Of a stretch of DNA of 64,000 nucleotides, positions 18,445 to 27,807 are shown piece by piece. This DNA comes from GCA-003244245 sp963823755 (GTDB lineage Bacteria > Actinomycetota > Actinomycetes > Mycobacteriales > Pseudonocardiaceae). The notes under the pieces are model-generated. The model saw nothing but the letters and a program-made list of their open reading frames with translations, had not been told where the DNA came from and did not search any database. The stretch spans positions 1-64,000 of the forward strand of contig CAWGMP010000021.1 in NCBI GenBank assembly GCA_963823755.1. The letters run 5' to 3'. The position numbers were made by a program, and so were the translations under genes. How positions within the stretch are numbered: the first letter of the stretch is position 1; every line of letters starts with the position of its first letter.

Positions 18445-19293
18445 ATGACAGAGTGTATCCGGCAGATCCGCGGAGTGACAGTGCCAACTCTTCTCTATGG
18501 GACAGCCTGGAAAGAAGAGCGGACCGCAGACGTCGTCGCGCAGGCGCTCAGGATGGGATTCCGCGGGCTTGACACGGCGAACCAGCGTCAGCATTACCAC
18601 GAAGCCGAGGTCGGACGTGCGCTGCTGGCTGAGTTGGAACGAGGAACGCTGCGCCGCGAAGACGTCTTCGTACAGACCAAGTTTACCTTCCGGAGGGGCC
18701 AGGATCACCGCTTGCCCTACGATCCAGCCGCGCCCGTCGCGCGTCAGGTGGAACAATCCTTCGACAGCTCGCTGTCACACCTCGGTGTGGATGCGGTGGA
18801 TTCTTATCTGCTGCACGCTCCCTCTCTGCCGCAGGGACTGGCCACAGCCGATATCGAATCCTGGCGCGCGATGGAGATCCTTCACGACGCGGGCCGGGTG
18901 CGCTTTCTCGGAGTGAGCAACTTCGCACCCGATCAGCTCGTAACCCTGCTCCGCGCAGCGCGGGTACGTCCGTCATTCGTCCAGAACCGTTGTTACGCAT
19001 CGCGGGGTTGGGACGCGAGCGTACGCGCCATCTGCACTCGCGAAGGCGTGATCTACCAGGGATTCTCACTACTCACCGCCAACGAGCGAGTCATCCACAG
19101 CTCACTTGTCCACGACATCGCCCACCGCCACCAGCGTGCCCCAGCGCAGGTGATCCTCCGCTTCGCCCTCCAGCTAGGAATGATCGCCCTCACTGGCACG
19201 ACCAACCCCCAGCACATGGCCGATGACCTCGCTGTGCACGAGTTCAAGCTGACGTCTGCGGAGGTGAATTCGATCGAACACGCCGGAACTTAG
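18445..19293 (+). CDS. Aldo/keto reductase
   Basis: This is a 282-residue AKR-fold oxidoreductase. The tetrad is visible as Asp...Tyr in LDTANQRQHYHEAEVG, Lys in FVQTKFTF and His in YLLHAPSL. The barrel strand RFLGVSNFAPDQLV and the cofactor end LTGTTNPQHMADDL are intact. The DTANQRxHY form is found in a subgroup of bacterial and fungal AKRs. The ATG at 18445 is chosen because GGAGGAG lies six bases upstream; an upstream open extension has no such site. Codon use and intactness contrast with the broken NhaA gene just before it. The substrate is unknown. Confidence 0.9.
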   Translation: MTECIRQIRGVTVPTLLYGTAWKEERTADVVAQALRMGFRGLDTANQRQHYHEAEVGRALLAELERGTLRREDVFVQTKFTFRRGQDHRLPYDPAAPVARQVEQSFDSSLSHLGVDAVDSYLLHAPSLPQGLATADIESWRAMEILHDAGRVRFLGVSNFAPDQLVTLLRAARVRPSFVQNRCYASRGWDASVRAICTREGVIYQGFSLLTANERVIHSSLVHDIAHRHQRAPAQVILRFALQLGMIALTGTTNPQHMADDLAVHEFKLTSAEVNSIEHAGT

Positions 19294-19796
19294 TAGCTGC
19301 AATGAAATAAGTTATCCATTTGGAGGCAATTTCGAGCCTTTGACCTGCAACGATGATAATTTTAGTGGATTTGTTGTTCCATTCCGACTTCTTAGGAAAA
19401 GACCGCCTACCGGATACAAGACGTGTCAGGCGACCTCCAAGGGGGGACCACAACCGTTACGAGAAGCTCGACTTTCGTGACCTGGATGGCGGGTTTGCGG
19501 TGGTCTGGTGGTTAACCCGCTGGTTTTTCTCGTTTTGTCTCGTTGTATCCCGACGTGACTTAACGTCTGACGACCTGGGTATGGCCTGATCTTGGGCCTC
19601 TCCGTCCACGCACGACCTCCCTGGAGGATCGGCAGGGAGAGACCCTGTGACGCGGCGTGCCGGAGGTCGTGATGTTTTTCTGCTACCTGACGACTACGGA
19701 TGATCTTGCACGCTGGGTCCGTGTGGCGTCCGTTGGCAGTGAGATGGGATGTGGAAACGAAAAGGGCGGCCCCTCCGTTCAGCTGACGTGCTGCTG
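19294..19796. other. 503 bases without a supportable gene
   Basis: The start of this stretch (19300-19400) is noticeably AT-richer than its surroundings. It contains one clear inverted repeat (19611-19671). A short open frame from 19353 (78 codons) has no ribosome site and no recognisable family. Confidence 0.6.
19611..19671. repeat. Inverted repeat with 10-base perfect arms
   Basis: CACGACCTCC (19611-19620) and GGAGGTCGTG (19662-19671) are perfect reverse complements separated by 41 bases. It could be a transposon relic end pair or a structured RNA; no gene context decides. Confidence 0.5.
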
Positions 19797-20777
19797 TTAG
19801 GTGGGGGGTTTGTTGAAGAACACGCCATGGGGTGGGCAGGCTTCCTCGACTTCAATCTGGCTAGCGGGGTCGCCGTTGGTGTTCGCCGGGCGGACGCTCA
19901 GCTCGCCGATGTGCAGCTGCACCGGGTGGGGCGGACCGCCACGGTCACGGACGCGCAGATCCAGATCACGCAGGGCCCGGGCCCGGGCAAACTCCGCTGG
20001 AGTGAACGCCAAGCTGGCGCGTTCAAACGTGAGTACCCCGCCTGCGCGATCACCCAGCCGCATAGTCGTTCCGTCCACTCCGTCTGGCTCGCCCTGGTCC
20101 TCCCCGATCCGGTCCTGTCGGCAGACGGTGGACGCGCCGAGCAACGCGCGCAGCGCCGCCGCCAGCTGCGCCCCGGTACCGGTCGCCTGGGCGGCCAGCG
20201 TGAGCACGCGGGTCGGGACGTCGACGAGGTCGTGCATGTCGGCACGGTCTGCGTGAACGTCCCGGCCGCCGCCGGTCTCGGTCGCGGCGACGACGTCTGT
20301 GCACGCGGTGCCCGAGGGCGCTTCGAGGAGGAACTCATCGACCGCCCCGTCGACTACGGTGTGGACCTGGACGGACAGGATATTCAGACCGTGGCCGGCC
20401 AGACTGGCGGCCAGCGCGGCGAGGCTGCCCGGGTTATCGCGCACCGCCGTCCGCACGCGCCACAGATTCCTCCCCCCAGCCGCCCCCTCGCTGCCACCGG
20501 AGTTATCAGACGCTAGACGGGGCTTCTGGGGCAGGGCTGGTGGCCGGGCGGGGCGGTGTGTGCATCGGCGGTGCAACACCGCGCTGAGCAGCAACAACAC
20601 GCCCAAACTGATCAGCACGACCGGACCGAGCGGGCGGTGCGCGAGCGTGTTGGCGAACAGATCAGCGAGAGCGACAGCCCAAAACAGCGCTCCAAGCTCG
20701 ACGAGCTCCCGGTGCCAGCCCGGCGAGCCACCTCGCCTGCCCGATCGATTGTCCTGCGATGTCCGTGGTTCGACCAT
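19797..20777 (-). CDS. ACT-domain protein with N-terminal membrane segments
   Basis: This is a 326-residue protein. Two hydrophobic segments (about residues 25-70: GALFWAVALADLFANTL and VVLISLGVLLLLSAVL) are followed by an ACT domain that begins WRVRTAVRDNPGSLAALAASLAGHGLNILSVQVH. A second, weaker alpha/beta region and a C-terminal tail follow. ACT domains bind amino acids or similar small ligands and control enzymes or transporters; here the domain would face the cytosol below a membrane anchor. The start at ATG 20777 is preferred; a longer frame begins at 20879. Partner and ligand are unknown. It stands alone, without an obvious operon. Confidence 0.7.
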   Translation of the reverse strand: MVEPRTSQDNRSGRRGGSPGWHRELVELGALFWAVALADLFANTLAHRPLGPVVLISLGVLLLLSAVLHRRCTHRPARPPALPQKPRLASDNSGGSEGAAGGRNLWRVRTAVRDNPGSLAALAASLAGHGLNILSVQVHTVVDGAVDEFLLEAPSGTACTDVVAATETGGGRDVHADRADMHDLVDVPTRVLTLAAQATGTGAQLAAALRALLGASTVCRQDRIGEDQGEPDGVDGTTMRLGDRAGGVLTFERASLAFTPAEFARARALRDLDLRVRDRGGPPHPVQLHIGELSVRPANTNGDPASQIEVEEACPPHGVFFNKPPT

Positions 20778-21033
20778 GACGCCCAGCCTGAGCGACGGCC
20801 CCACCAACACGGTCACGAACCAGTTAAGAGTCGACAGATGTGACCAATGCCTCCACGGTGATGCTGGTGTGCATATCACGGATCAACATGGGCACCTCAG
20901 CCGCTTGACAACTTCCTCAGACCCGAATCCGAGGCACAACACACTCCCGTCCGACAGGGTCAATTAGATGAGCTAATCCCGGTGGATGGCGCGCTCGGCA
21001 TCGTGACGCCCGCGCTCTGAGCGGCAGCCGGGC

Positions 21034-21954
21034 TCAGCCGAGTTCGCCGGTGTCGAAGGTGTCACAGCTCGTCAAGTCCCCGGACTGGTATCCGGTGAGG
21101 TACCACTTCTGGCGCTGCGCGGAGGTGCCGTGGGTGAACTGGCTCTCGTTGACCCGACCGCTGCCGAGCTCGGATTGGATGTAATCGTCACCGATGCGGG
21201 AGGCGGTGTCGAGTGCTGCGCTGATGTCCGCGTCGGTCACGTCGGTGACCAGCGGCCGACCGGATGATCCAGGGGTGGTGCTCGCGTTTTTCGCCCAGAC
21301 CCCGGCGTAGCAGTCGGCCTGCAGCTCCAGCCGCACCGAGCCAGAGGTCGGCCCGGAGTCGCCCGCCTGGACCCGACGTGAGGTGCCGAGCAGGTTCTGC
21401 ACGTGGTGGCCGTACTCGTGCGCGATCACGTATGCCCGGGCGAATGGTCCGCCTTTCGCGCCGAAGCGCTGCTCAAGCTCCTGGAAGAAGTGCAAGTCGA
21501 CGTAGCTCTCGCGGTCGGCAGGACAGTAGAAGGGGCCAGCCTCCGAGCTTGCGCTGCCACAACCGCTGTTCACTCCGCCGTTGAAGAAGGTGATCCGGGG
21601 CTTGCGATAGGCCCGGCCAGAGCGAGCGAAGGCGTCGGTCCAGTAGGCGTCCAGGGAGTTGACGACGGCGACGACCTCGCAGTCGAGCGCGGTGTTGGCG
21701 TCTCGGCCGTGCTGGCAGCTCTGGCTGAGCTGTGTGTCGTTAGCGCTCTGCCCCGCGTCGAGCCCGGGCAGGCCGTTGGGCAGCGGGCTGCCCGAGCCGC
21801 TGCCGAGCTGGGAGAGTAGGAAGTAAAGCAACAGACCGATGATGCCGACGCTGCCGCTGCCCACCGCAACCCGGCCGCCGATGCCACCATTTCCACGGCC
21901 GCGCTGGTCGTCGACCTGGGAGGTGTCGAGCTCGGCGCCCTCATCGAACCGCAC
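21034..21954 (-). CDS. Neutral zinc metallopeptidase (YpfJ family)
   Basis: This is a 306-residue protein of the YpfJ/zincin family. A single transmembrane helix (SVGIIGLLLYFLLSQL, about residues 38-56) precedes an extracytoplasmic domain. The zinc motif is HEYGHHVQ, and a third ligand segment LELQADCYAG lies 30 residues later, as expected. The GTG at 21954 follows AGGAGG and is preferred over an upstream ATG at 22002. Cysteines (SGCGSAS, FYCPAD) may form disulfides outside the cell. The substrate is unknown. The gene is intact, unlike most of its neighbours. Confidence 0.9.
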   Translation of the reverse strand: MRFDEGAELDTSQVDDQRGRGNGGIGGRVAVGSGSVGIIGLLLYFLLSQLGSGSGSPLPNGLPGLDAGQSANDTQLSQSCQHGRDANTALDCEVVAVVNSLDAYWTDAFARSGRAYRKPRITFFNGGVNSGCGSASSEAGPFYCPADRESYVDLHFFQELEQRFGAKGGPFARAYVIAHEYGHHVQNLLGTSRRVQAGDSGPTSGSVRLELQADCYAGVWAKNASTTPGSSGRPLVTDVTDADISAALDTASRIGDDYIQSELGSGRVNESQFTHGTSAQRQKWYLTGYQSGDLTSCDTFDTGELG

Positions 21955-22426
21955 GCTGCCTCCTGCGATTTCCCCCAGGCGCAGCACCGACGTACTCCAC
22001 AAAAGTGGCGAGATCGCCGCTGTGCACGTCGAGGCAGTCCGCGACCCTGGCTTCGGCCATGCCCGGTTGATCCTACGTCACCACACGGAACGCGGCGCTC
22101 AGCAACGGGACTGCCCATGCCCACCAGATCAGTCCTAAACGATGCCCGGCCGACCTAGCCGGAATTTACTTGATCTTCTTGTGTGCTGCGGGTTCGGCGG
22201 GCGTCGGTCAGAATCGGTGTTCGTGGCTACGTGTGCTACGCGACAGCTCGGTAGATCGCCAGGTCGGCTCCGGCCAGCTGAGAGATCACCCTAGACTCGA
22301 TCCGCGACCGCATCGCTCGGACGAGCGGTTGACCAGGGCTCCAGCGGGCCGTGGCCAGGACGGAGCTTGACTGCGGACCTGACGACTCGGCACCCCATCA
22401 TGCCGTGATCCCGAAGCGAGCTCTCA
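21955..22426. other. 472 bases without a supportable gene
   Basis: Apart from a 39-codon frame on the minus strand (MAEARVADCLDVHSGDLATF) that overlaps the peptidase start region, nothing coding, repeated or strongly structured is visible here. Confidence 0.5.
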
Positions 22427-24870
22427 TCAGCCAGTGAGTTCCAGGACGGTCAATGTTCCGCTGTCGAGGTTGCTCACATAGGCCTGACGGCCGTTGGGCA
22501 GCACCGCGATACTGCTCGGGTTTTCCCCAGTCGGGATGGTCGCAGTGACCTGATTGGTCCGGGCGTCGATCACCGAGACGGTATTGCTGCCCTCGTTGAC
22601 CACGTAGGCGAACCGTCCGTCGGGAGCCCAGATGATATCCTGCGGGTTCTTCTCCACCGGGATGGTTGCAACAACCTCGAGAGTGTTGGTGTCAATCACC
22701 GTCACGGAGTTGGCGTCGTAGTTCGCACTAGCGACCAGGGGATGGTTGGGATGGACAGCAATGCTATGCGGACTGGTTCCGACCGGGATGGTCGCAATAA
22801 CCTTGAGAGTTGCGGTGTCGATCACCGATACCAGATTGGACTCATGGTTGGCCGTGTAGGCGCGGCTTCCGTCGAGGGAGAACGCAACCCAGTGTGGGTT
22901 CGGTGCGACCTCGATCTGGGCGATGACCGTATTGTTGGCGGTAGCGGCCACTGACACGGACGCAATGTCGTGGTTGGGCACGAAGAGGCGTTTACCATCC
23001 GGGGTGATCGCTGGGAGGAATGGGCGTGCGGGCTGGGGGATCATGGCGACCACGGTGTTCGACGCGGTGTCGATCACGTCGATCAGATGTATCGTCTGCT
23101 GATCGTTGTAGATGGTGAACGTAGAGCGTGCGACCGTCTGGCGCGAAGGCGAGGAACTGCGGTGGGCCCGCTGAGATGGGGATGGTCGCGGTTACCTTGT
23201 CGACCGCGGTGTCTAGCACGGTGATGAGCTGAGCGTCCCGGTTGGTGATGTAGGCGTGGCGGCCGTTCGGAGAGACCACGACGAAGCCAGGAGTCTTTCC
23301 TACCGGGATGGTGACACCGAGAGCGGGTATCGCGACCTCCGGTCCGGCGGTCGGTGCTGCGGATGGTGCTGGCTCGGGTGCGAGAGTTGAGCCAGACGGT
23401 GTGGGATTCGTGGTGACGAACACCGCGAGGATGATCAGCCCGGCTAGCGCCAGCAGCGCGCCGATCGCGATCAGGACCTGCCAACGGCGCCCGCCATCGG
23501 TGCGCACGCTGGGTGGAAGGGGGCTGGCGTCGCCGGTATCCGACGGGATAGGCGACCTACCCAGAGGGCTCCACCAGCTGAATAACCAGGCTGGCGCCGT
23601 CCAATTGTCGGCCTTGTGCCGGGCCTGCTTCCCGGCGTCTTGCTGGAACATCGTTTTCTCGGTCGAGACGCAGTTCTGCGTATCTTGGTCGGCCGAGGCT
23701 TCCCGTTGCAGTTGGTCGCTCTTAGCGGTCGTGCGATCTACGTGCAGCGACATGGTCGGCGAGGTGGCAATCTGCCTTTTGTTTATCTCCTCGACCAAGC
23801 TATGGCGCCGGCCGGGCGAGACTGCCGGTACCCACCGCGGTTTCTTGACATCGCGCCTGGCCTGCTCCTCCGGCTGGGCCTGCTTTTTTGCCTCCTGCCG
23901 GGCCTGCTCGTTGGTTTCCTGTTGGGCCATGTCGGGATCGAGTGTGGTCAGAAGCTTCATCGCGGCTGTGGACACCGTTTTGCTGTCGTCGTGGATCAGG
24001 CGGCGTGTGTGGTGGATGACCTCGGTTCGGACGAGGTCGTTGCCGACGTGGTGCAGGTGGGCGAGGCCTTCGAGGACTGCAAGCCGGTCTCGCGCGACCG
24101 GGCTTTCGATTGCGTTGTGAACGTAAGCTGGTATGCTCCAGTGTATGTTTCGGGCAATGACGATGCGCCCCTCGATGTTTTCCTGTTTTTTGGGTCGTTG
24201 TTGGGGCATCTCTTCGATGACGCGGTCGTGTACGTAGCTGTACAGCTCGTCGATGGAGATATCTCCGTCGCTGTCGAGGTCGGCTTCTCCGGTGGTCAAT
24301 CCTTCAACGAGGTAGCGAGTGAACACCGATTGGGTTCCTTCGCCGATGATGCGGTTTCCTTCGAAGGAGTACTGGGTGGCGTCGGACGCGGTGAGCACGA
24401 CCCGCCCCTTGCCCTGGAATTTTTCCAGAGTGTGCACTTGGCCGCCGGCTTTGGAGACACAGTCGGTCGGGAAAGCTCCGCTGTAGCAGCAGTCGAGTAC
24501 GAGTACTTTTTGCCGCGATGAGCAGGACTCCATGGCTTCATCGATCTGTTGTGCCGACAGGCCGGTGAAGAGAAGGTCGTCGTGCCTGGTGTTGGTCATC
24601 GCCAGATACAAGCGGCCCTGGTCGTCTTTGAGTCCATGTCCGGTGAAATATAGTAACGTGAGATCGTCGCGGCGCCGGTTGCGATAGAACTCACCAATAG
24701 CGTCTCCCACGATGTGATGCGGCTCGTTGATCAGAATGGTGACGTCGAAGTTGGCGATCTCAGGGTCGCGAAGGACTTCCGCCAGCGCTTCCGCGTCATG
24801 CCCGGGGGCGGTCAGTTGGCGCAGGCCGGTGTCCGGTGGCTACCAGCAACGCCAGTCGCCGCGGTGGCAC
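22427..24870 (-). pseudogene. Caspase-like (C14) protease fused to a membrane helix and YVTN beta-propeller, two frame breaks
   Basis: Reading from GTG 24870: RRLALLVATG (start of a caspase fold); a small loss near 24838 changes the frame; then LRQLTAPGHDAEALAEVLRDPEI, the catalytic His in LLYFTGHG (near 24638) and Cys in VLVLDCCYSGAF (near 24491). An EF-hand-like DSDGDISIDEL loop, a helical charged linker, one transmembrane helix (LIAIGALLALAGLIILAVFVTT) and YVTN-type propeller repeats (VIDTATLKVIATIPVGTSPHSIAV and similar, about seven) follow. A one-base gain near 23117 shifts the last five blades into another frame. Intact relatives are probably membrane-anchored sensors whose propeller detects a signal and triggers the protease; that role is inference. 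It is coupled to the EACC1 gene directly upstream. Confidence 0.8.
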
Positions 24871-24871
24871 G

Positions 24872-25288
24872 CTACGTCACCTCGTGGCGGCGCAGGTAGG
24901 CGTCGATCAGCGCAGTTTGTTCCTGTGCGGAGCTCTTTTCCAGCACGATCGTGTCGCCATCGATGGTCATGGAAATGCGCCGTGCAGTGGCGTGCCGGGC
25001 AAGCCAGTCCCGAGCGGTCTCGATCAGAATGGTGATGACGCCACCGGAGGCACTCAGAGTGATCAGCAGCTCACCCAGGCTGGATGGGTCGACGCCCTTG
25101 GCGCCCGGCGGCGCGTGTTCTGAGGCCAGCGGGGCGACGGACTCGACATCGAGATCCTTGAGCTCGGCGCGCAACTGCCGAACCGACCGATCGACCTGAT
25201 CCGGATCTACATCCGGCTCCGCTTCAACAACCAGGGCCATATCTCGCAGCGTGCTGTCTGAACCACGGTCGATAACGTGCCCGGCCAT
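24872..25288 (-). CDS. Effector-associated constant component 1 (EACC1)-like protein
   Basis: This is a 138-residue protein. Key features are the acidic N-terminal segment (VDPDQVDRSVRQLRAELKDLDVESV), the hallmark APPGAKGVDPSSLGELLITLSASGGVITILIETARDWL, and a C-terminal beta region (ISMTIDGDTIVLEKSSAQEQTALIDAYL). The PPGAKG motif plus a glycine-rich helix is typical of EACC1, a protein found beside caspase, trypsin or NTPase effectors in bacterial conflict operons. The ATG at 25288 has AAGGAGG just upstream. Its stop lies one base before the GTG of the caspase gene, so the two are co-translated. Its likely role is as an adaptor or constant partner of the effector. Confidence 0.78.
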   Translation of the reverse strand: MAGHVIDRGSDSTLRDMALVVEAEPDVDPDQVDRSVRQLRAELKDLDVESVAPLASEHAPPGAKGVDPSSLGELLITLSASGGVITILIETARDWLARHATARRISMTIDGDTIVLEKSSAQEQTALIDAYLRRHEVT

Positions 25289-26702
25289 TCCGCCGCCTCC
25301 TTCAGACAAACCCTGCTCCTCCGGGCGCCCGCCTGACTACGTTAAGCCACGAAATAGTCCCGGAAGTTCGCTGACTGTCACACAAGAAAGCTGACGCCTT
25401 AGCGCACTTGTCACCGACAGTGTCACTGAGGAGGAGAATGGGCAACGCCCGGTAAATACGTCATGCCCAACCCCCGATAGGGTGAAATTATAGACGAGGG
25501 TAGACTCTGGGGCAGTGGCCAGGCACTGGCGCAGCGATAGAGTATGGCCAAGAGCGCGCCGTCTGGAGATCGAGATACGAGACGGGCCCCGAGCCAGACC
25601 CAGCGGAGTAGAGCAGGCTAAAGACTGTTGGCCACATCCATGCCAATGTCAGACTGCCCTGCACGCCCTCACGCTGGTCCCCATATCGGCCCCACCCTTA
25701 CGCGCCGACCACAAACTCGCACCCGAGCTACTACGATTCGATGACGTATCGCTCCGCACCTACCTCGCAGCCCCCGGCACCCACTAAAACACTAAACCAC
25801 GACAAGAAAACAATTCCGCACATGACGGCCTTCGATGGCTGCAACTCGCATGATCATCCTGGGAGCTGGTGTACTGACCGTCGCCCGGTTACCACCCCCC
25901 TGATACCCGGGCGACGGCCTCTATGCACGTCCCATGCCGAGGACCCGACAGAAGCGGGTGTCCTCGTGGAGCGCTTAGGTCGCTTCGTGCCCCGTTCGGC
26001 AAGACCCGCGGCCGATGCCGTCGCGAACTGACTGCAATATAGGATCGCACCCCTCCCCGCAAGCCTCCCCTCCAGCGGGTGCACCTGCACGTGCGTGGGC
26101 AAAGGTAGCGCGTGCCCCCGCAGGTGTCAATGCACGTGCATCTGCTCGCGGCCCCATCGCAATGTCGATCACCTGAGATGCCTTCCTTGCTCGATCAGGT
26201 CAGCGGAGGTGTCAGTGATCACGGCGCCCCCGCAGACAGTGCTCTATGACCGTAAAGGCCTCGTCGGTCGAGTTCGTCGTCGCGTTGGACGAGCGCCGTG
26301 CGGTGCACGTCGCGGCTCCCGCACATGCTCTACCCGTTCATGGCCATCTCAGGGGTGCTCGCCGAGGACGAGTTCGCCTGGGACGAAGGCAGTGCAACGA
26401 CGTGCAGTTCAGGGATGGTTCGTGAATTCGAGTCGACTACGGCTACTGGATGACCGCTGAGTGACTTTCGAAAAACCTCAGCTGCACATGCAAATTCGCG
26501 CGTACCGGCAAACGTAGTTCCGTCAGCGCGACAGCACGTGCATATGACGAGGATGGCGTGGCTTTCCACCTGTTTGTGCCGGCGCATCCGAGAGTGTGCT
26601 CGCAGGGCGAGTGGTAGCCAGGATGCCTGAGCGGTAGTCGGCGTTGGCGGTTGTCAGAAGTAGGGCATTAGCGCACACTGACTCTACCGGTGAAATATCC
26701 GT
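25289..26702. other. 1.4 kb gene-poor region with one strong hairpin
   Basis: No convincing gene is seen. Short open frames (for example 25515-25787 +) lack families and good starts. A fragment near 26310-26460 (LYPFMAISGVLAEDEFAWDEG) may be a gene relic. The clear structure is the hairpin at 25878-25917. Confidence 0.5.
25866..25917 (+). other. Structured element, copy 1 (hairpin with 11-bp stem)
   Basis: The conserved lead CTGGTGTACT is followed by an 11-base arm (25878-25888), an 18-base loop containing ACCCCCCTGATAC, and the perfect complementary arm (25907-25917). A related element with a different but also perfectly paired stem lies at 26801-26853. There is no T run after it, so it is not a classic terminator. 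An RNA leader or DNA cruciform site are the alternatives. Confidence 0.6.
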
Positions 26703-27023
26703 ATGGCCCGGCCCCGCATGATGCTAGCCGGTTCGAACGGGTTGTCGGGTGTCTGCATGGGCGCCCGGCCGCCGATTACGCCAGTGGTTGCCCCTAGAAA
26801 CTGGCGTACTGGCCGCCGACCGGGGACCCCCTCCTTATACCTGGTCGGCGGCCCTTTAGGTGGAAGAAACGCCGAACATGCGGCTGAGGTTGCGTGGCTC
26901 GATCGGTGCGCCCGTTTGACCTGGACCCAGTTGAAAGGAGAGATACTGGCTGCCGACACCGCCGACTACGCGAGGGGATACGCAGAAGCATGCCTGACGA
27001 TCGCCGCGGCTCGCAGCCGCTGA
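26703..27023 (+). CDS. Small protein of unknown function
   Basis: This is a 106-codon frame. The C-terminal half looks protein-like (HAAEVAWLDRCARLTWTQLKGEILAADTADYARGYAEACLTIAAARSR, helical and alanine-rich), while the N-terminal half is read through the hairpin at 26811-26853. The true start may therefore lie after the hairpin, but no in-frame ATG is there. The frame overlaps the next gene by 34 bases, pointing to an operon. I do not recognise a family. Confidence 0.4.
   Translation: MARPRMMLAGSNGLSGVCMGARPPITPVVAPRNWRTGRRPGTPSLYLVGGPLGGRNAEHAAEVAWLDRCARLTWTQLKGEILAADTADYARGYAEACLTIAAARSR
26801..26853 (+). other. Structured element, copy 2 (hairpin with 11-bp stem)
   Basis: The lead CTGGCGTACT (26801-26810) is followed by an 11-base arm (26811-26821), a 21-base loop containing ACCCCCTCCTTATAC, and a perfect complementary arm (26843-26853). 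Compared with the copy at 25866-25917, lead and loop are conserved while both stem arms changed together. It lies about 140 bases upstream of, or within the start of, the two small genes. Confidence 0.6.
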
Positions 27024-27451
27024 CTCCGTGGCAGGCGTGGCTGTCGATGTTCGGTCTCCGGGCGCCGCTGTCCGGTGACGTGAGCCAAGACATCACGTCC
27101 TCGATCGGCGGCCAACTCGGCCTGGTCAACATCAATGCCACACGCTCCGGTGACCCGGGGTTGGAGCAGCGCATCATCACCGAGGTGGCCAGCTACGGCC
27201 GCCAGCTCGGCTGGCTCCTCGAGGCCGTCGATGTGCTAGCCCGGCGCCAGCCTCGACGCGACCTCGGCGAGGGGGACGTCCGCGCGCTGGACCAGCTCCA
27301 CAACCTCGCCAAGCAGGTCGCGGCGCTCAAGGAACAGGCGGCGCTCGACCAGATCGACCGCATCGTCGCCGATGTGCAGGCTTTGAGCCGGGACCCGAAA
27401 GCCAACGCGGAGGCTATCCGGCGAATCCGCGAGGCACTGCCCGAACGGTGA
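26990..27451 (+). CDS. Small protein of unknown function, coupled to the preceding frame
   Basis: From the ATG at 26990 it encodes 153 residues: PLTPWQAWLSMFGLRAPLSGDVSQDI, SSIGGQLGLVNINATRSGDPGLEQRIITEVASYGRQLGWLLEAVDVLA, then a long helical C-terminus with AALKEQAALDQIDRIVADVQAL. There is no signal peptide or membrane helix. The heptad-like C-terminus may form a coiled coil. The ordered codon use and overlap with the upstream frame support a real gene. I do not recognise a family. Confidence 0.55.
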   Translation: MPDDRRGSQPLTPWQAWLSMFGLRAPLSGDVSQDITSSIGGQLGLVNINATRSGDPGLEQRIITEVASYGRQLGWLLEAVDVLARRQPRRDLGEGDVRALDQLHNLAKQVAALKEQAALDQIDRIVADVQALSRDPKANAEAIRRIREALPER

Positions 27452-27565
27452 CCCGCCGCGAGCGGACCGATCACGTTTGGACGATGTCGGGTTGGTTACC
27501 TGCCAGGCTCCGACATCAACGTCGACACTGCCACCGCTCGGCGCATCATGCTGCGTTCCCCGGTG

Positions 27566-27638
27566 TGCCGACGGTGGGATTCGAACCCACACTGGCGGGC
27601 TCCTAAGACCCGTGCCTCTGCCGTTGGGCTACGCCGGC
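27566..27638 (-). tRNA. tRNA with anticodon UAG (Leu) but a short variable loop
   Basis: A full cloverleaf can be drawn: 7-bp acceptor stem (GCCGGCG with CGTCGGC), D arm, anticodon stem CGGGT/GCCCG around the loop CTTAGGA, a five-base variable region, a T arm (GTGGG, loop TTCGAAT, CCCAC) and discriminator A. The anticodon reads UAG, which pairs with CUA (Leu). Bacterial tRNA-Leu normally has a long variable arm, absent here. It could be an atypical or mis-assigned tRNA, or a decayed gene whose stems are still intact. Confidence 0.7.
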
Positions 27639-27807
27639 CTGCGGTGACGGGCGCACCAGGTATCGGTGAGCACGCCGAGCACAGGATACGGACGCCGGCC
27701 AGGCGGTTGTCAGTGTGGTCGCCGCCGATACGGTCGAGCGCGAAAAAGAGGTCCTGGCTGTGGGTACTGCTCGCATCGTTGTTGCTTCAAGCCCGTGGAC
27801 CTTATCC

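Noticed and set aside
23308..24521. Plus-strand frames opposite the caspase gene
   Set aside because: Low-complexity antisense text; the minus strand carries recognisable caspase motifs.
25515..25787. 90-codon frame with LRADHKLAPELLRFDDVSLRTYL
   Set aside because: No ribosome site, no family, and atypical composition; a relic cannot be excluded but not supported.
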